Origin: Juglans regia
Taxonomy: Eukaryota > Streptophyta > Magnoliopsida > Fagales > Juglandaceae
DNA: 64,000 nucleotides
Assembly: GCF_001411555.2 (NCBI RefSeq)
Contig: NC_049903.1
Location: forward strand, 13,621,234-13,685,233
Reading direction: 5' to 3'
The position numbers and the translations under genes are program-made. Below the pieces are notes generated by a model. That model saw nothing but the letters and a program-made list of their open reading frames with translations, made no database searches and was not told the DNA's origin. Of this stretch, positions 44,431 to 55,500 are shown in pieces; the first letter of the stretch is position 1; the number at the start of each line of letters is the position of its first letter.

Positions 44431-44518
44431 CACTTAAGTTCTTTCTTGTATCTCTTTTTACAGATGATAAGCACTTCTTATTGAGAACAGTTCATTTGTA
44501 GTACCTCTCCATATTAAT

Positions 44519-44782
44519 TTGTGGACATCTGTAGTGCAGGGGATCAAATTTTCAACTGATTTTTCCTATTGGCTTTACAGAGCTGTTGTTAGGAATCCAG
44601 TGGTTAAGTACTCTAGGTCCTATTCTGTGGTTAAGGGGCTGAATCCTAGGGGTTCAAAGTGGATGGAAGGAAAAGACAGTTACTCATGGTCCAATTCTAC
44701 AGTAAGGCCTACAAGATTTATTTACGAAGATAGTCCATTCACATTACTAATGGCACCTATACGGCCCCATTCACATTGCTAG
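44519..44782 (+). other. Unrecognised 87-codon ORF
   Basis: The reading frame starts MWTSVVQGIKFSTDFSYWLYRAVV and is moderately GC-rich with no internal repeat. I do not recognise a family, and no splice or regulatory context supports it. It may be captured sequence or part of the LINE's flank. Confidence 0.2.
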
Positions 44783-44975
44783 CCCATGTAGATTACAACG
44801 CACATGTTCTTCCCACATAATTTATACAATTTTATAAGAAAAATATCGAGCTTTGTCTTGTAGAAATTTATACAATTTTATAGAAATTTTCCTCACCGTT
44901 CTTCCACTTCCCTAACCAAAATCCTCAGGCAGCATTATGAACTTAAAAAGCACATGGTTGTTCCATTGATTGACA

Positions 44976-45362
44976 TTATAAACTATCAGCATTGATTGAA
45001 TAGAGGTCCTGTGCAGAAGTAGAAGAAGTTCCGGTCCAAATCGGATCTGATGACGAATGAATACGACTCTCAGCTCCACTTAAGCTCTTCCTTACTGGTT
45101 GGATTTGATCGAACTGGCCTCTTAAAGCTTCAAACCTATATTCATCACCATATATACTTGGATCCATGATATCTTCATTAACAACAGTTCGGCCTTCGAG
45201 CATGCTTACTACTGCAGACATGGTGGGTCTAAGCGCTGGAGATGGATTGGTGCAAAGTAGAGCTACTTTGATCATTCTAATAGCCTCCTCCTTGTTGAAA
45301 TCGGAGCCTAGCTTTGTGTCTACTAGCTCCATTAGATCACCCTTTCTTTGTAGAACAAGGCC
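44976..45362 (-). CDS. LRR receptor-like kinase, last exon
   Basis: The final 128 codons on the minus strand: GLVLQRKGDLMELVDTKLGSDF, then NKEEAIRMIKVALLCTNPSP and ALRPTMSAVVSMLEGR with the invariant Arg of kinase subdomain XI, a tail DPSIYGDEYRFEAL and a Ser-rich end (stop at 44976). This is the C-terminus of LRR-VIII receptor kinases (At1g53430/At1g07650 group), plasma-membrane Ser/Thr kinases. A canonical acceptor TTTATTTCAG-like sequence (TTATTTCAG) precedes the first base 45362. No upstream exon is visible between 45366 and 46300, but a donor-like GGTAAGG abuts the assembly gap at 45608, so the preceding exons probably fall in the gap. Gene intactness cannot be judged. Confidence 0.8.
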   Translation of the reverse strand, partial: GLVLQRKGDLMELVDTKLGSDFNKEEAIRMIKVALLCTNPSPALRPTMSAVVSMLEGRTVVNEDIMDPSIYGDEYRFEALRGQFDQIQPVRKSLSGAESRIHSSSDPIWTGTSSTSAQDLYSINADSL

Positions 45363-45599
45363 CTGAAATAAGCATGCATGAAAGGATGGAAATGAAAAGT
45401 AGCGAATCAATAGAAGAGAAAGACGTGAACTCATGCTTGACTTCAATGAGTTGAACAATATCAACCTAGTTTAGTATACTTTGTAGCTTGACTCTAGAGT
45501 AGCAGATCATGCCGACCAGATTGGGTGGAAAGGCACAAAGAAGAAACATAACTCATGACTGTGTTTTTAAATGCATGTACGTAATTAAGGGTATAGATC

Positions 45600-45608
45600 A
45601 ACCTTACC
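45600..45608 (-). promoter_or_regulatory. Splice donor at the edge of the gap
   Basis: On the minus strand the base series just leaving the N run reads GGTAAGGTTG, a strong 5' splice site. It is ~240 bp upstream of the kinase exon's acceptor, a typical intron length for this gene family. This suggests the penultimate exon is hidden in the Ns. Confidence 0.45.
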
Positions 45609-45708
45609 NNNNNNNNNNNNNNNNNNNNNNNNNNNNNNNNNNNNNNNNNNNNNNNNNNNNNNNNNNNNNNNNNNNNNNNNNNNNNNNNNNNNNNNNNNNN
45701 NNNNNNNN
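45609..45708. other. Assembly gap (100 N)
   Basis: Exactly 100 N, the conventional placeholder for a gap of unknown length. The real distance and content are unknown. Confidence 0.99.
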
Positions 45709-46319
45709 ATACAGACACATACATACACTTGCAGTATTATTATAATACGTGGCCGCCAATCAGTTTGACTCTGAATTTGTAGGATGAAAAGGTGATACAA
45801 TAATTAGAAATCTCCATTATTTTTTTTTGTCTTCTTCCTCCCACCCCAGGTCCCCCCCAGAACCCATAAATGAGATCTAGAATCAATATTTAAATCCTTT
45901 AAATATTTTTTATCTGCTGCATGCAGTCGTTGTCTGTAAGAACGTCGTACGTAGCTTATAGATTCTCTGTAACAAAAACTAATTGGGTTACCGACCTGTC
46001 TTAATTAACCCTGCCTTTTCTGCAAACAAAATTTGGGTTTTCCAGCTAATTTTCTTCTAGCTACTTCCTCGGTTTCTACTTTGAGTTTAACTCGGATGTG
46101 AAGAAAATAAGGGAAAGTTTGAAGGTGGTTCCCGATTTGGAGATGGGCACCGGCGATTCTAGGTACAGAGAACGGGAGGAAGCTTGAAGCTGGATGGAGT
46201 CGTAGGGCAAAGCACAGTAATGAGTCCAGCAAATTCAAAGTGAGCTGAGTTGGTTTTGCCGTTTTGGGAAACGCCGACAAATGTTAAGAGCTGGGAGTTT
46301 TTTAATGAGGCGTGCTACG
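45709..46319. other. Intergenic, no kinase exon found
   Basis: No LRR, malectin-like or kinase-coding sequence on either strand. The 91-codon minus ORF at 46005-46280 is not recognisable. Confidence 0.5.
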
Positions 46320-46957
46320 TACAGTCACCGTTGGGGGCTTGCTTGCGCACGAAATGGATATTTATGTCATTTTCTCTATAATTTTGGTCAAATGTAAAAA
46401 ATAATCTCCACTTTATCTTCTTCCATCAAGCCAATGTGATATAACTCTAAATTTTCATTCTTATCACTCTTCTCAAAACACGGGCCTAGACACGTCAACT
46501 CAAAGCAAAGTGATCTTGTGTTTGAGTGTTTGAAAATAGATTTCTACCGTTTGAGTTCCTCTGCATCTCCTCTACCACTGTTGACATGTAGAGTCTCATT
46601 TGAAGCATTTGAGTGCACTAAAAATAGATCTCTTCCTCCAAGAACAGATGCTTAAAAACAGACCACTTCAAATATAGATCCAGTTGAATTTCTTTCCAAA
46701 ATTTTAATCTCCAACGAGAAAAATTTTGATTGCTCATCTGTAAAAGAATCATTCCAATCTTTTGGTAATATTCATGCGATTCTTCCTTTGAGACATCAGG
46801 ATGAAGAGGGGTGCGATTTGACTTGGGAGAAGAAGGAGCTTGAGCAATTAAAACAGTAACTAAGTTAAACGACGGGTTTTTACTTCTATGCATTTTTTAC
46901 TTTAATGAAACGAAGCGTTTCACTTCGTGCGCACGCAAGCCCCCAACTAGGACTGTA
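46320..46957. mobile_element. 638-bp TIR element, superfamily unclear
   Basis: Terminal inverted repeats of about 38 bp: TACAGTCACCGTTGGGGGCT with GCGCACGAAATG at the left, and at the right the complement of TACAGTCCTAGTTGGGGGCT with GCGCACGAAGTG. No clear target duplication (flanks GTGCTACG and TCTAGAAT). No transposase; the 91-codon minus ORF inside is unrecognised. Non-autonomous. Confidence 0.82.
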
Positions 46958-47285
46958 TCTAGAATTTTTTTTTTTTAATTGTATAGATAGTTGGGTTGTG
47001 AAAATAAAAATAAAAATAAAAATAATTGTTAGAAGTCATCAGAAATTATAAAAATGAAAACAAAAAGTATTAAAAAAAATTAAAAATAGATAAAAAAAAA
47101 TTAATATTTTATTATTATAAAAAAAAAGGAGATAATTATTCCAATATGCAATTAAAGTTTTGACTAATTAGCTAAGCAAAAAATAATATATTAACCAAAC
47201 TTTAATTTATAATGTAAGAGATACTTTTAACATACATTGACAAATTAAAAGAATAACGACGGGAGACAAATCAATTTCATAATAA
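46958..47285. other. AT-rich filler
   Basis: Poly-A/T rich with an (AAAATA)n-like run near 47000-47023. No feature. Confidence 0.5.
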
Positions 47286-47483
47286 GGGAACGTTTGGTTA
47301 TCAAATTCATTTTAATTAATTATTTTAAATTTTTTAAATTTTAACATAAAATATAATAAATAATTTAATTTTTTAAAATTTTAAAATAATAATAATATTA
47401 AAAAATAATATTTTAATAATATTTTATCATCTCATCTCAACTCAAATTAACTCAATTCAATTCAATTTAATATTCAAATACAA
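47286..47483. mobile_element. Harbinger/Tourist-type MITE, copy 6
   Basis: 198 bp. Left GGGAACGTTTGG preceded by TAA; right TTCAAATACAA followed by TTA. The interior is nearly the same as copy 2 (27473-27669): AACATAAAATATAATAAA and TTTTATCATCTCA. Confidence 0.75.
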
Positions 47484-48227
47484 TTAGATGTTGATTTTTG
47501 AAATTTGAGTTTTCCGCGACATCAATCACTTTCGCAATAAATGCAGATTAAAATATCCCAATTTTCATGATAAAAGAAATATATGTCAATTTTAAGGATT
47601 TGAATAATATCAATTCTTCACTGTTTATTAATATATTTCTGGATGGTATAATATTTAAGTACATTACAGAAAATCAATACTGCAAAATCTAATTTTAATT
47701 TACATATTATTTTTATTTTTATTTATTTATTATTTTATTTTTCTTAAATTAAATTAATTTTTATATTCATAATCTATATATCATACATTTAATAGGAGAA
47801 AAAAATTTAAAATAAATAAATAAATATGATATGTGATCTGAAGATGATGAGTATAATTTTTCTTTTAATATTTATATGTTGCAAAATCTAAAATTGTAAT
47901 CCGATATAATATTGGTCAATCAGTCATGGTAAAAGATTGTCCCTTATTTAAAATAAAATTGTACAAAAAAATGTAAAATATGTTATATATATAACATCTT
48001 ATATATTTCTACTAATAAAACCCTTAATTAATATCTATAATATTCTACCTATGATATAGAAGCTTTAATATCACCAATATTAATAAATAATTCATCGATT
48101 TCGTGGTTTGACTAGGAAAAACCCTATTGCAGGGGAAAGTTATGTAGGATCTAATGTTTTATACATTTCTTGGACTTTTTAACTCTTATGCCGACATCTT
48201 TTTGGAGAGAGACTTTTTAACTCACAG
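47484..48227. other. Intergenic, AT-rich
   Basis: No gene or repeat boundary recognised. Confidence 0.5.
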
Positions 48228-48284
48228 CTTGGAAGTAATTCTTCCCTTAAATCAGCTGCATATGAAGAATATTAGCTATTAAGC
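48228..48284. repeat. 57-bp exact repeat, copy 2 of 2
   Basis: Identical to 5367-5423, same orientation; flanks unrelated. Confidence 0.9.
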
Positions 48285-48464
48285 CTATGTATATCTATAT
48301 ATCTATATATGTATACATATATTACAAGAGGCAGCTTTCTGGGCACCCTACCAGATTTTCAATTCTGATGCTCCAACTCTAATACCCACAAAAATCAGTT
48401 TCAGCACTGGTGACCCACAATACGAAAAAAAAGGGTGACAATACGAATTAATTGGATGACTAAT

Positions 48465-48680
48465 GGTAGGTTTGGACGTGAGATGAGACACAAAATTTTT
48501 ATATCATATTATCTCATTATTACACTTTTTTCAAATTCTCATACAAAATATAATAAACAATTTAACTTTTTCAAATCTCAATTCAACTTTTTCAAATCCC
48601 AATATAATAATAATACTAAAACATAATATTTTAAATATTAAAACAAAACACAAAATTCTCATTTCACTCCCAAACCTGCC
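48465..48680. mobile_element. Harbinger/Tourist-type MITE, copy 7
   Basis: Left GGTAGGTTTGGACGTG and right CTCCCAAACCTGCC are good inverted termini (GGxAGGTTTGG). Flanks TAA(T) and TTA. Interior ACAAAATATAATAAACAATTTAAC as in copies 2 and 6. Confidence 0.75.
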
Positions 48681-48832
48681 TTAAAAGTTAAAAGATTCAA
48701 TAAAATGCATGCATGTTCCTTTCATTCTAATAGCTCCAATATTATATATGTTCCCATTTGTGTCCAGTCCACAAAGTCATATATATATATATATAGAATT
48801 GAAGACTTACAACCCTGTTATCACCACTTAAT

Positions 48833-48968
48833 TACTACTCTTGGTGTATTTTTTTTTAATTTTCTTTTAAGTATTTATATTTATTTATATATAATTTTAC
48901 TAATAATCACTTTCTTAACTATTAAGTGAAATAAAAATTAAAAAAAAATAAAATTAAAAAGAGTAGTA
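48833..48968. mobile_element. Short foldback MITE with TACTACTCTT ends
   Basis: TACTACTCTT (48833-48842) and AAGAGTAGTA (48959-48968) are a perfect 10-bp inverted pair. A core CTTAACTATTAAG (48914-48926) is shared with the element at 62.28-62.52 kb. Confidence 0.6.
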
Positions 48969-49469
48969 GAAAATTGGTAAGGTTATCATTATTTATATAT
49001 ATATATATATATATATCACCCTAATAACTTAAAAGCGTGTATATACATGAACAGTAATGAATAGTAGCAGCCTTTTTTTTCCTCTTGCTTTTTCTCAGTT
49101 CGAATTTTATTCTGTTCTTCTTCTTCGTTCAGTTCCGATTTCCAGTTCAAATTTCCAGTTCAGATTTCCACCCTCAAAATATCTACTCGTTACATACAGA
49201 TAAATGTAAAATAAATATCTCAACTTTACATATAAGAGATCTGATCTACGCATTTCATCACAATCTCAAATTTACAGAACACCAAATTTACAAACAATTC
49301 TGAAACTCAAATTCTGAAACTCATCCCGTGCTCTTCAAATTTGTTCCCCCGTTGGTACGATTTTCTCTTCTAATCTCACCTCTAACTTCTCCATTTTGTT
49401 TTTCTTTTTCTTTTTTTTTTTTCTGTTTCTTGCATATTTTTTTCTTCTTTCTCCGTGTGGGTTTCGGTG

Positions 49470-49897
49470 AGGGACACGGAGGCTGCGCGTGGGGGATTCC
49501 GAAGGTGGGTGGGATGGTCGGCGCCTTGAAGGGGACTCGTCGGTGGTGGTCGTGAGCTTCGGTGGCCACGTACGGCGGCGTAACGTGAAACAAATGGGTT
49601 TCACCCATTTCCGTTCGGTTTCCGTGGGGGAGACTGAGATCTGCGCGTGGCCAACTTCGAAGGTGGCTGGGATGGTCGCCGCCTTGAGGAGGACTCCTCG
49701 GTGGTGGTCGTGACCTTCGGCGGCCGCGTACGGCGGCGGAATCTCACAAAAATCCGAGAAACCCATTTCGGTTCTCCTTCCACGAAGGACGTCGATGGCT
49801 GCGCGTGGGGAAGAGTGGTAGTGCCAGGGATGCTCGTCGGCATGAGGGGAACAGGCCGGTGTTGGCGGTGACGATGGCCGGGGCTCGGCGGCGGCGG
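49470..49897. repeat. GC-rich tandem repeat, period exactly 158 bp, ~2.6 units
   Basis: CTGCGCGTGG recurs at 49483, 49641 and 49799, precisely 158 bp apart, each followed by a GGTGG-rich block, GTGGTGGTCGTGA(G/C)CTTCGG and a TACGGCGGCG block. The unit is GC-rich in an otherwise AT-rich element. Because 158 is not a multiple of three and open frames change from unit to unit, I do not read it as coding. Units differ at many positions, so it is old or fast evolving. A promoter or CpG-rich regulatory role for the Helitron genes is a guess. Confidence 0.88.
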
Positions 49898-50082
49898 GCA
49901 GCGCTGGAGGCGAAGGAGCGGTGCTCCCGAATCGCCTAGGAGAGAGAGAGAGTTTACGATTTTGTGCTTTTATTTTAATTTGTCCTATTTATAGGTGTTA
50001 AACAATATTAATTTTTTTTTTCTTTACAACTTTACTTTTGTTCTTACTTGAATATTACATTGTTGAATTTTTTATATAGGTT
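49898..50082. other. Helitron leader between the two repeat arrays
   Basis: Includes a short GA-rich stretch (AGGAGAGAGAGAG, 49939-49951) and T-rich sequence; no ORF. Confidence 0.5.
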
Positions 50083-51960
50083 AAGCTCCGTGAAGTTGAA
50101 AGTGGAAACAATATATCCCAACAACTAGCCACTCATAAAATTATCAAAAGTATGGATTCTTTAACTTTTTAATTTCATACTGTAAATTAATAACTGAATT
50201 AATTTATTTTGCTTCTCTGATTTTGGAATTTTTTAAGTCATTTATTTAATATCATTTATTCAATATTTATTCTATATGAACTTTGAACTGTTTCAAATTA
50301 TAATTTTGAGTTTATTCTTTTTAAATTATTTCAAATTTTCTATTTATCATTCGTATAATAAATATTTGATAAAAAATTAATAAAAATTAAAAATAATATG
50401 GAATGTAGAGTGTTAGAAAGTTGTGAATATTTTTTTATAATAAATACTACTAACCAGTATAAATAGTAACTAACAATGCTACAGTATGTGATATAATAAT
50501 AAATAGTACTGAACATTACTCATGAACAATAATAAACAATTACAGTAATAAACAGTTATAAACAGTAAAATAAAGCTCCATGAAATTGAAATTGGAAAAA
50601 AAAAATATCTCAATAACTAGCTGCTTATAAAAATATCAAAAGTATAAATCTTTTAACTTTTTATTTCCATACTGTGAACTAATAATTGAAATAGTTTATT
50701 TTTCTTCTCTGATTTTAGAATCTTTTAAATCAATTATTTAATATTATTTATTTAATATTTATTTCGTTTGATCTTTGAGCTGTATTAAATTATAATTTGA
50801 AATAAAATTTTATTCCAACATATTTAAATGTTACATCTTATTAGTTACATATGCATGTTTATAGAAAAAAAAAATTTAAAAATTGTTATAAAATTACTCA
50901 TAAAACTCTACCGACAAATTTAGTTCTATATATATGTTAATACTTACATTAATATTTACAGTTTTACCCATATAATTATACATAATCAATTAGTAAAATA
51001 TTAAAATTTTTAAAAATCGAAAATTTAATTAAATAATTTGATAAAATAGAATAAACATTCAATAAATTTAATATTATGCATAAACTTGTATTTTAAAATA
51101 TGCTCCAAGAACAAAATGAAATAAAAATTTTATGAATATTGATAATAAAGTTTGTAAATAATAGAGATGTAATTTCCGATTATATATAATTAAATTTCTC
51201 AACAACTAGCTGCTTATAAAAATATCAAAAGTATAGATATAGATATTTTAACTTTTTATTTTCATATTATAAATTAATAACTGAAATAGTTTATTTTCCT
51301 TCTCTGATTTTAGAATCTTTTAAATCATTTATTTAATATCATTTATTCAATATTTATTCTGTTTAAACTTTGAACTGTATTAAATTATAATTTTAAATTA
51401 AATGTTATTCCAACATATTTAAATGTTATATCTTATTTTAGTTACATATGCATGTTTATAAAAAAAAAAATTTTAAAAATTGTTATAAAATTACCCATAA
51501 AATTCTACCGACAAATTTATTTCTATATGTAAATACTTACATCAATATTTACAGTTCTACTCATATAATTATACATAATCAATTAGTAAAATATTGAAAT
51601 TTTTAAAAATCGAAAATTTAATTAAATAATTTGATAAAATAAAGTACACATTCAATAAAATTAATATTGTGCATAAACTTGTATTTTAAAATATGCTTCA
51701 AGAACATAATGAAATAAAAATTTTATGAATATTAATAATAAAGTTTATTAAAATATTTTTAAATTATAATTATATAATTATACTTTTTTTACTATTATTT
51801 TACTACTAAGCAAATTTTATTTCCTTTTGCTATTTATATCTAAATTAAAAACCTCATAATTTATTCTGATTACAGTTTTACCCATATAATTATACATAAT
51901 CTATTACTAAAATGTTAAAATTATTAAAAATCAAAAATTTAATTAAAGAATTTGACAAAA
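50083..51960. repeat. AT-rich tandem repeat, period 589 bp, two full and two partial units
   Basis: AACTAGCTGCTTATAAAAAT occurs at matching places near 50615 and 51204 (589 bp apart). The units (about 50573-51160 and 51194-51742) align along their whole length (CTTCTCTGATTTTAGAATC, CCAACATATTTAAATGTTA, CTACCGACAAATTTA, ATTATACATAATCAATTAG). A partial unit precedes (50083-50340) and another follows (51871-51960). No coding capacity. Confidence 0.88.
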
Positions 51961-52149
51961 ACTTGAGACAAAAAATATATATAAAAACTTGCAAACAAAA
52001 TATAACATTTTCATGAATTTCAAAATTTGTTGTTTCCTTTTATTTGTTTAAATATTTAATTTAACTGTAAGTTTTTTATTTCTACTTTCTTCATCAGTAA
52101 TTCATGCTATAACAATTATATAATTTCTATATCTATTGGTGGTTTATTT

Positions 52150-52500
52150 CTAATTTTCATTATCTTTTTTTACAGCTTCGTTAAATTTGCTGAGTTGACT
52201 GAGTTTTTTTAGTCTTTTATCAAGACTACCAAGGTAACCAACGATGTTATAAATATATCTTTTTCAATAGGTTGTTTTATTCTGTTGGAATACATACTTA
52301 GATTAAAAAAGTTTTTCAATTTGCATCATTATGAGTTTCTCTTTTATCCAGTTATCGAGAAGAATTATTTCATTCCATATATAAATGAAAAGTGGTAAGC
52401 TTATATTAATAAATTAGTACAAATTTATCATTATATGATTAATTAATTCTTCGATATTCTTATAACTTTGATTCTTGTTTAAAATGATTCCCAAGGTACT
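52150..52500 (+). other. Candidate small leader exons of the Rep/helicase gene
   Basis: Two short stretches look like exons by their borders: TTTTTTACAG|CTTCGTTAAA...ACCAAG|GTAACC (about 52176-52232) and TTTATCCAG|TTATCGAGAA...AAAGTG|GTAAGC (about 52350-52394). They could be 5' UTR or N-terminal exons. No start codon can be assigned with confidence. Confidence 0.3.
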
Positions 52501-52501
52501 A

Positions 52502-55500
52502 CAAAACCTTCTAAGATAAACAATTTATATGAGACTCTTTCTTTAGAAGAAAGAGAACATATACGACAAAAAAAGAAAGAAAAACATCTACAACAAAGGA
52601 ATTTTACGAATGACACTACTCAACATGAAGAACAATTTTTCTCCCAACCAATCGTTGAGGACGAAACAAATGTGTTGGGAGATCATATAGAATCCGTACA
52701 CAATAATGAAGAAGTCAGGCCATATTGTACAAAAAGACAACGCACTTTTCGTGCCGAAGCTGGAACCAGTGATATATCCTCCGTTGAACAATTAGATTAT
52801 AGTTCTAATATTGGTAGTTCTGGAGCACTCTATCAGGAAATAAACACAGTTGAAATTACATCAACAAAATCTCTATTTCGGGGTAAGAAAGATATATAAA
52901 ATTAAATCGTATTTCTTTTCATTCTTTTCCTTTCTTTTCCTTCTTTTCCTTCTTTACCTCATTTTTATGATTCATTTTTCCTCCATAGGAAATCAACATC
53001 AACAATCAGCTGGTCATAGAAAAATATTACAAATAGTGCCATTTGAGGCAACTCTCTTACCATCAGTACCATTCTGTAGATTTTGTGAAGCAAAAAGATT
53101 TCAACATGAAACAAAAGGTTTTTGTTGTGCCGATGGAACAATCTCTTTAACTACAAATGATGTTCCAGAACAACTTTACCATTTGTTTACTTCCAACACA
53201 GTTGAATCAACCAACTTTCTTACGTATGTTCGCACATACAATAACAAATTTGCTTTCACATCATTTGGAGTTAAATTTGATAGAGATTTGTGTAGAAGGA
53301 ACAAAGGTATTTACACATTTCGAGCTCAAGGTCAAATTTATCATTACATTAATGACTTAATTCCTTTGGATGGACATCCTTCATATCTACAATTATATTT
53401 TTATGATACCGAACATGAATTGGACAATCGTGTTTATGACATTGGAAGATTGGATTCATCAACTGTTGCTCAACTTATGGATATTCTTCATGTTAATCCA
53501 TACTCAACATTCTTTCGAACTCTTGGAGATCTGCCCAATTTGGAAAATCACAAAATTCATATCAGATCAGATGTGGGTTTGGATCAGCGTGTTTTTAACA
53601 CTCCGTCAGCTTCTCAAGTAGCAGTTATTTGGATTGAAGATGATGATTCAGAACATTTGAGAGGACGAAATATTGTGGTATTCAATCATGCAGGTGGAAG
53701 TCATATAGTCCAATACTATTTTGGCTGTTATGATCCACTGCAGTATCCATTGTTATTTCCTTTTGGTGATACTGGTTGGCACCAAGGAATATTAAGAATA
53801 AAGAAAGGTGATAGACTACCACAACAAGTAACAAGAGCATCAGTTCGACCCTCAACAATCAGTATCAGCAGAACAACTGCTTATAAAGGAACAAGAAGGT
53901 TAAAATAATTATTCTTCTTTTAACTTTTAATTGTTCTAATATAACAATGTTATATTTCTAATTTATTAAATTTATTATCTTACAGTGCTGAAAAAAAATA
54001 GAAAACAACAGGTTGTCTCATGTCGCGAGTACTACTGCTACAAACTTCAAATTAGGAAAAATACAAAATCTATTTTACTATTCTCGGGCCGTTTACTGCA
54101 GCAGTTTGTTGTTGATATGTACGTAAAAATTGAGACGTCAAGATTGGATTATTTTCGTAATAAGCAACAAGAGATTCGATCTGAAGTATATCAAGGAATA
54201 GTTGACAGTCTATCAATTGGACAAAGCAATGCTTCCAAAGTTGGTAAACGCATCATTCTGCCTTCCTCTTTTATTGGAGGTCCAAGAGATATGCGTAAAA
54301 GATATATGGAAGCAATGGCTTTAGTCCAACGCTTTGGAAAACCGGACATCTTTTTAACCATGACATGCAACCCAAGTTGGAAAGAAATCTTAGATGAATT
54401 AGGTCCACAAGAAGAAGCACAAAATCGTCCTGATTTGATTGCACGTATCTTTAGAGCAAAATTAGAAGAACTGAAGGATGAATTATTCAAACGGGAGATA
54501 TTTGGGAAAGTTTCAGCATATGTATACGTCATCGAACATCAAAAAAGAGGACTACCACATGCACATTTCTTGATCATACTACAAAGAGATTGGAAAATCT
54601 ATGCTCCAGAATCTTTTGATGAAATGTATCAGCAGAAATACCTGACAGAGAAAGAAATCTACATTTGCACAAGACAGTAAAAAGACATATGATGCATGGC
54701 CCCTGTGGAGTACTGAATCCGAACAATGTGTGTATGAAAGCAAATGGCAGTTGTAAAAACCACTTTCCAAAAGGTTTTGTACCTAACACAACCGTTGGAA
54801 TCGATTGTTTCCCACAGTACAAACGTTGTGATAATGGAATGACTGTCAAAGTCAGAGGTAAAGATTTAGATAACCGTTGGGTTGTTCCACATAATCCATA
54901 TCTCCTCGCAAAATTTGATTGTCACTTGAATGTAGAAATTTGCTCAACAATCAAAGCAGTCAAATACCTTTATAAGTACATTTATAAAGGTCATGATCGT
55001 GTTGCTTTCAACTTGATTCCTGGACAAAACATCCAAGATATAGATGAAATCCAACAATTTCAATCAGCCAGATGGATTGCTCCACCAGAAGCTATGTGGA
55101 GAATATATGGTTTTATTCTTAATGAAATGCATCCATCAGTTTACAGTTTACATCTACATCTTGAAGATCAACATCTGGTAGCTTTTCATGCACATGACAA
55201 CCTTAACAATGTTCTGAGATCTGATTTTACGGCAAAATCAATGTTGACTGAATTCTTTTCAACAAATCAAACTAATGAAAATGCACGAAAACTACTGTAC
55301 AAAGAATTTCCTGAAGCTTTTGTTTGGAACCAACAACACAAAATATGGACTCCAAGAAAGAAGAAAACTGTTATAGGCCGCATTGTTACAGCAAGTCCAT
55401 TCGAAGGTGAAAGGTATTACTTACGGATATTGTTAAATCATATAAGAGGCCCTTTATCATTTGACCACATCAAAACAGTTGGCAACGTCACTGCACCAAC

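Noticed and set aside
45494..45800. ORFs running through the N gap
   Set aside because: They exist only because N codons are read as X; neither flank has coding character in those frames.
49321..49871. Overlapping ORFs on both strands in the 158-bp array
   Set aside because: The period is not a multiple of three and the frames change from unit to unit, with no splice or homology support.
53157..53621. Small plus-strand ORFs inside the RepHel gene
   Set aside because: They are out of frame with the long conserved Helitron reading frame covering the same bases.
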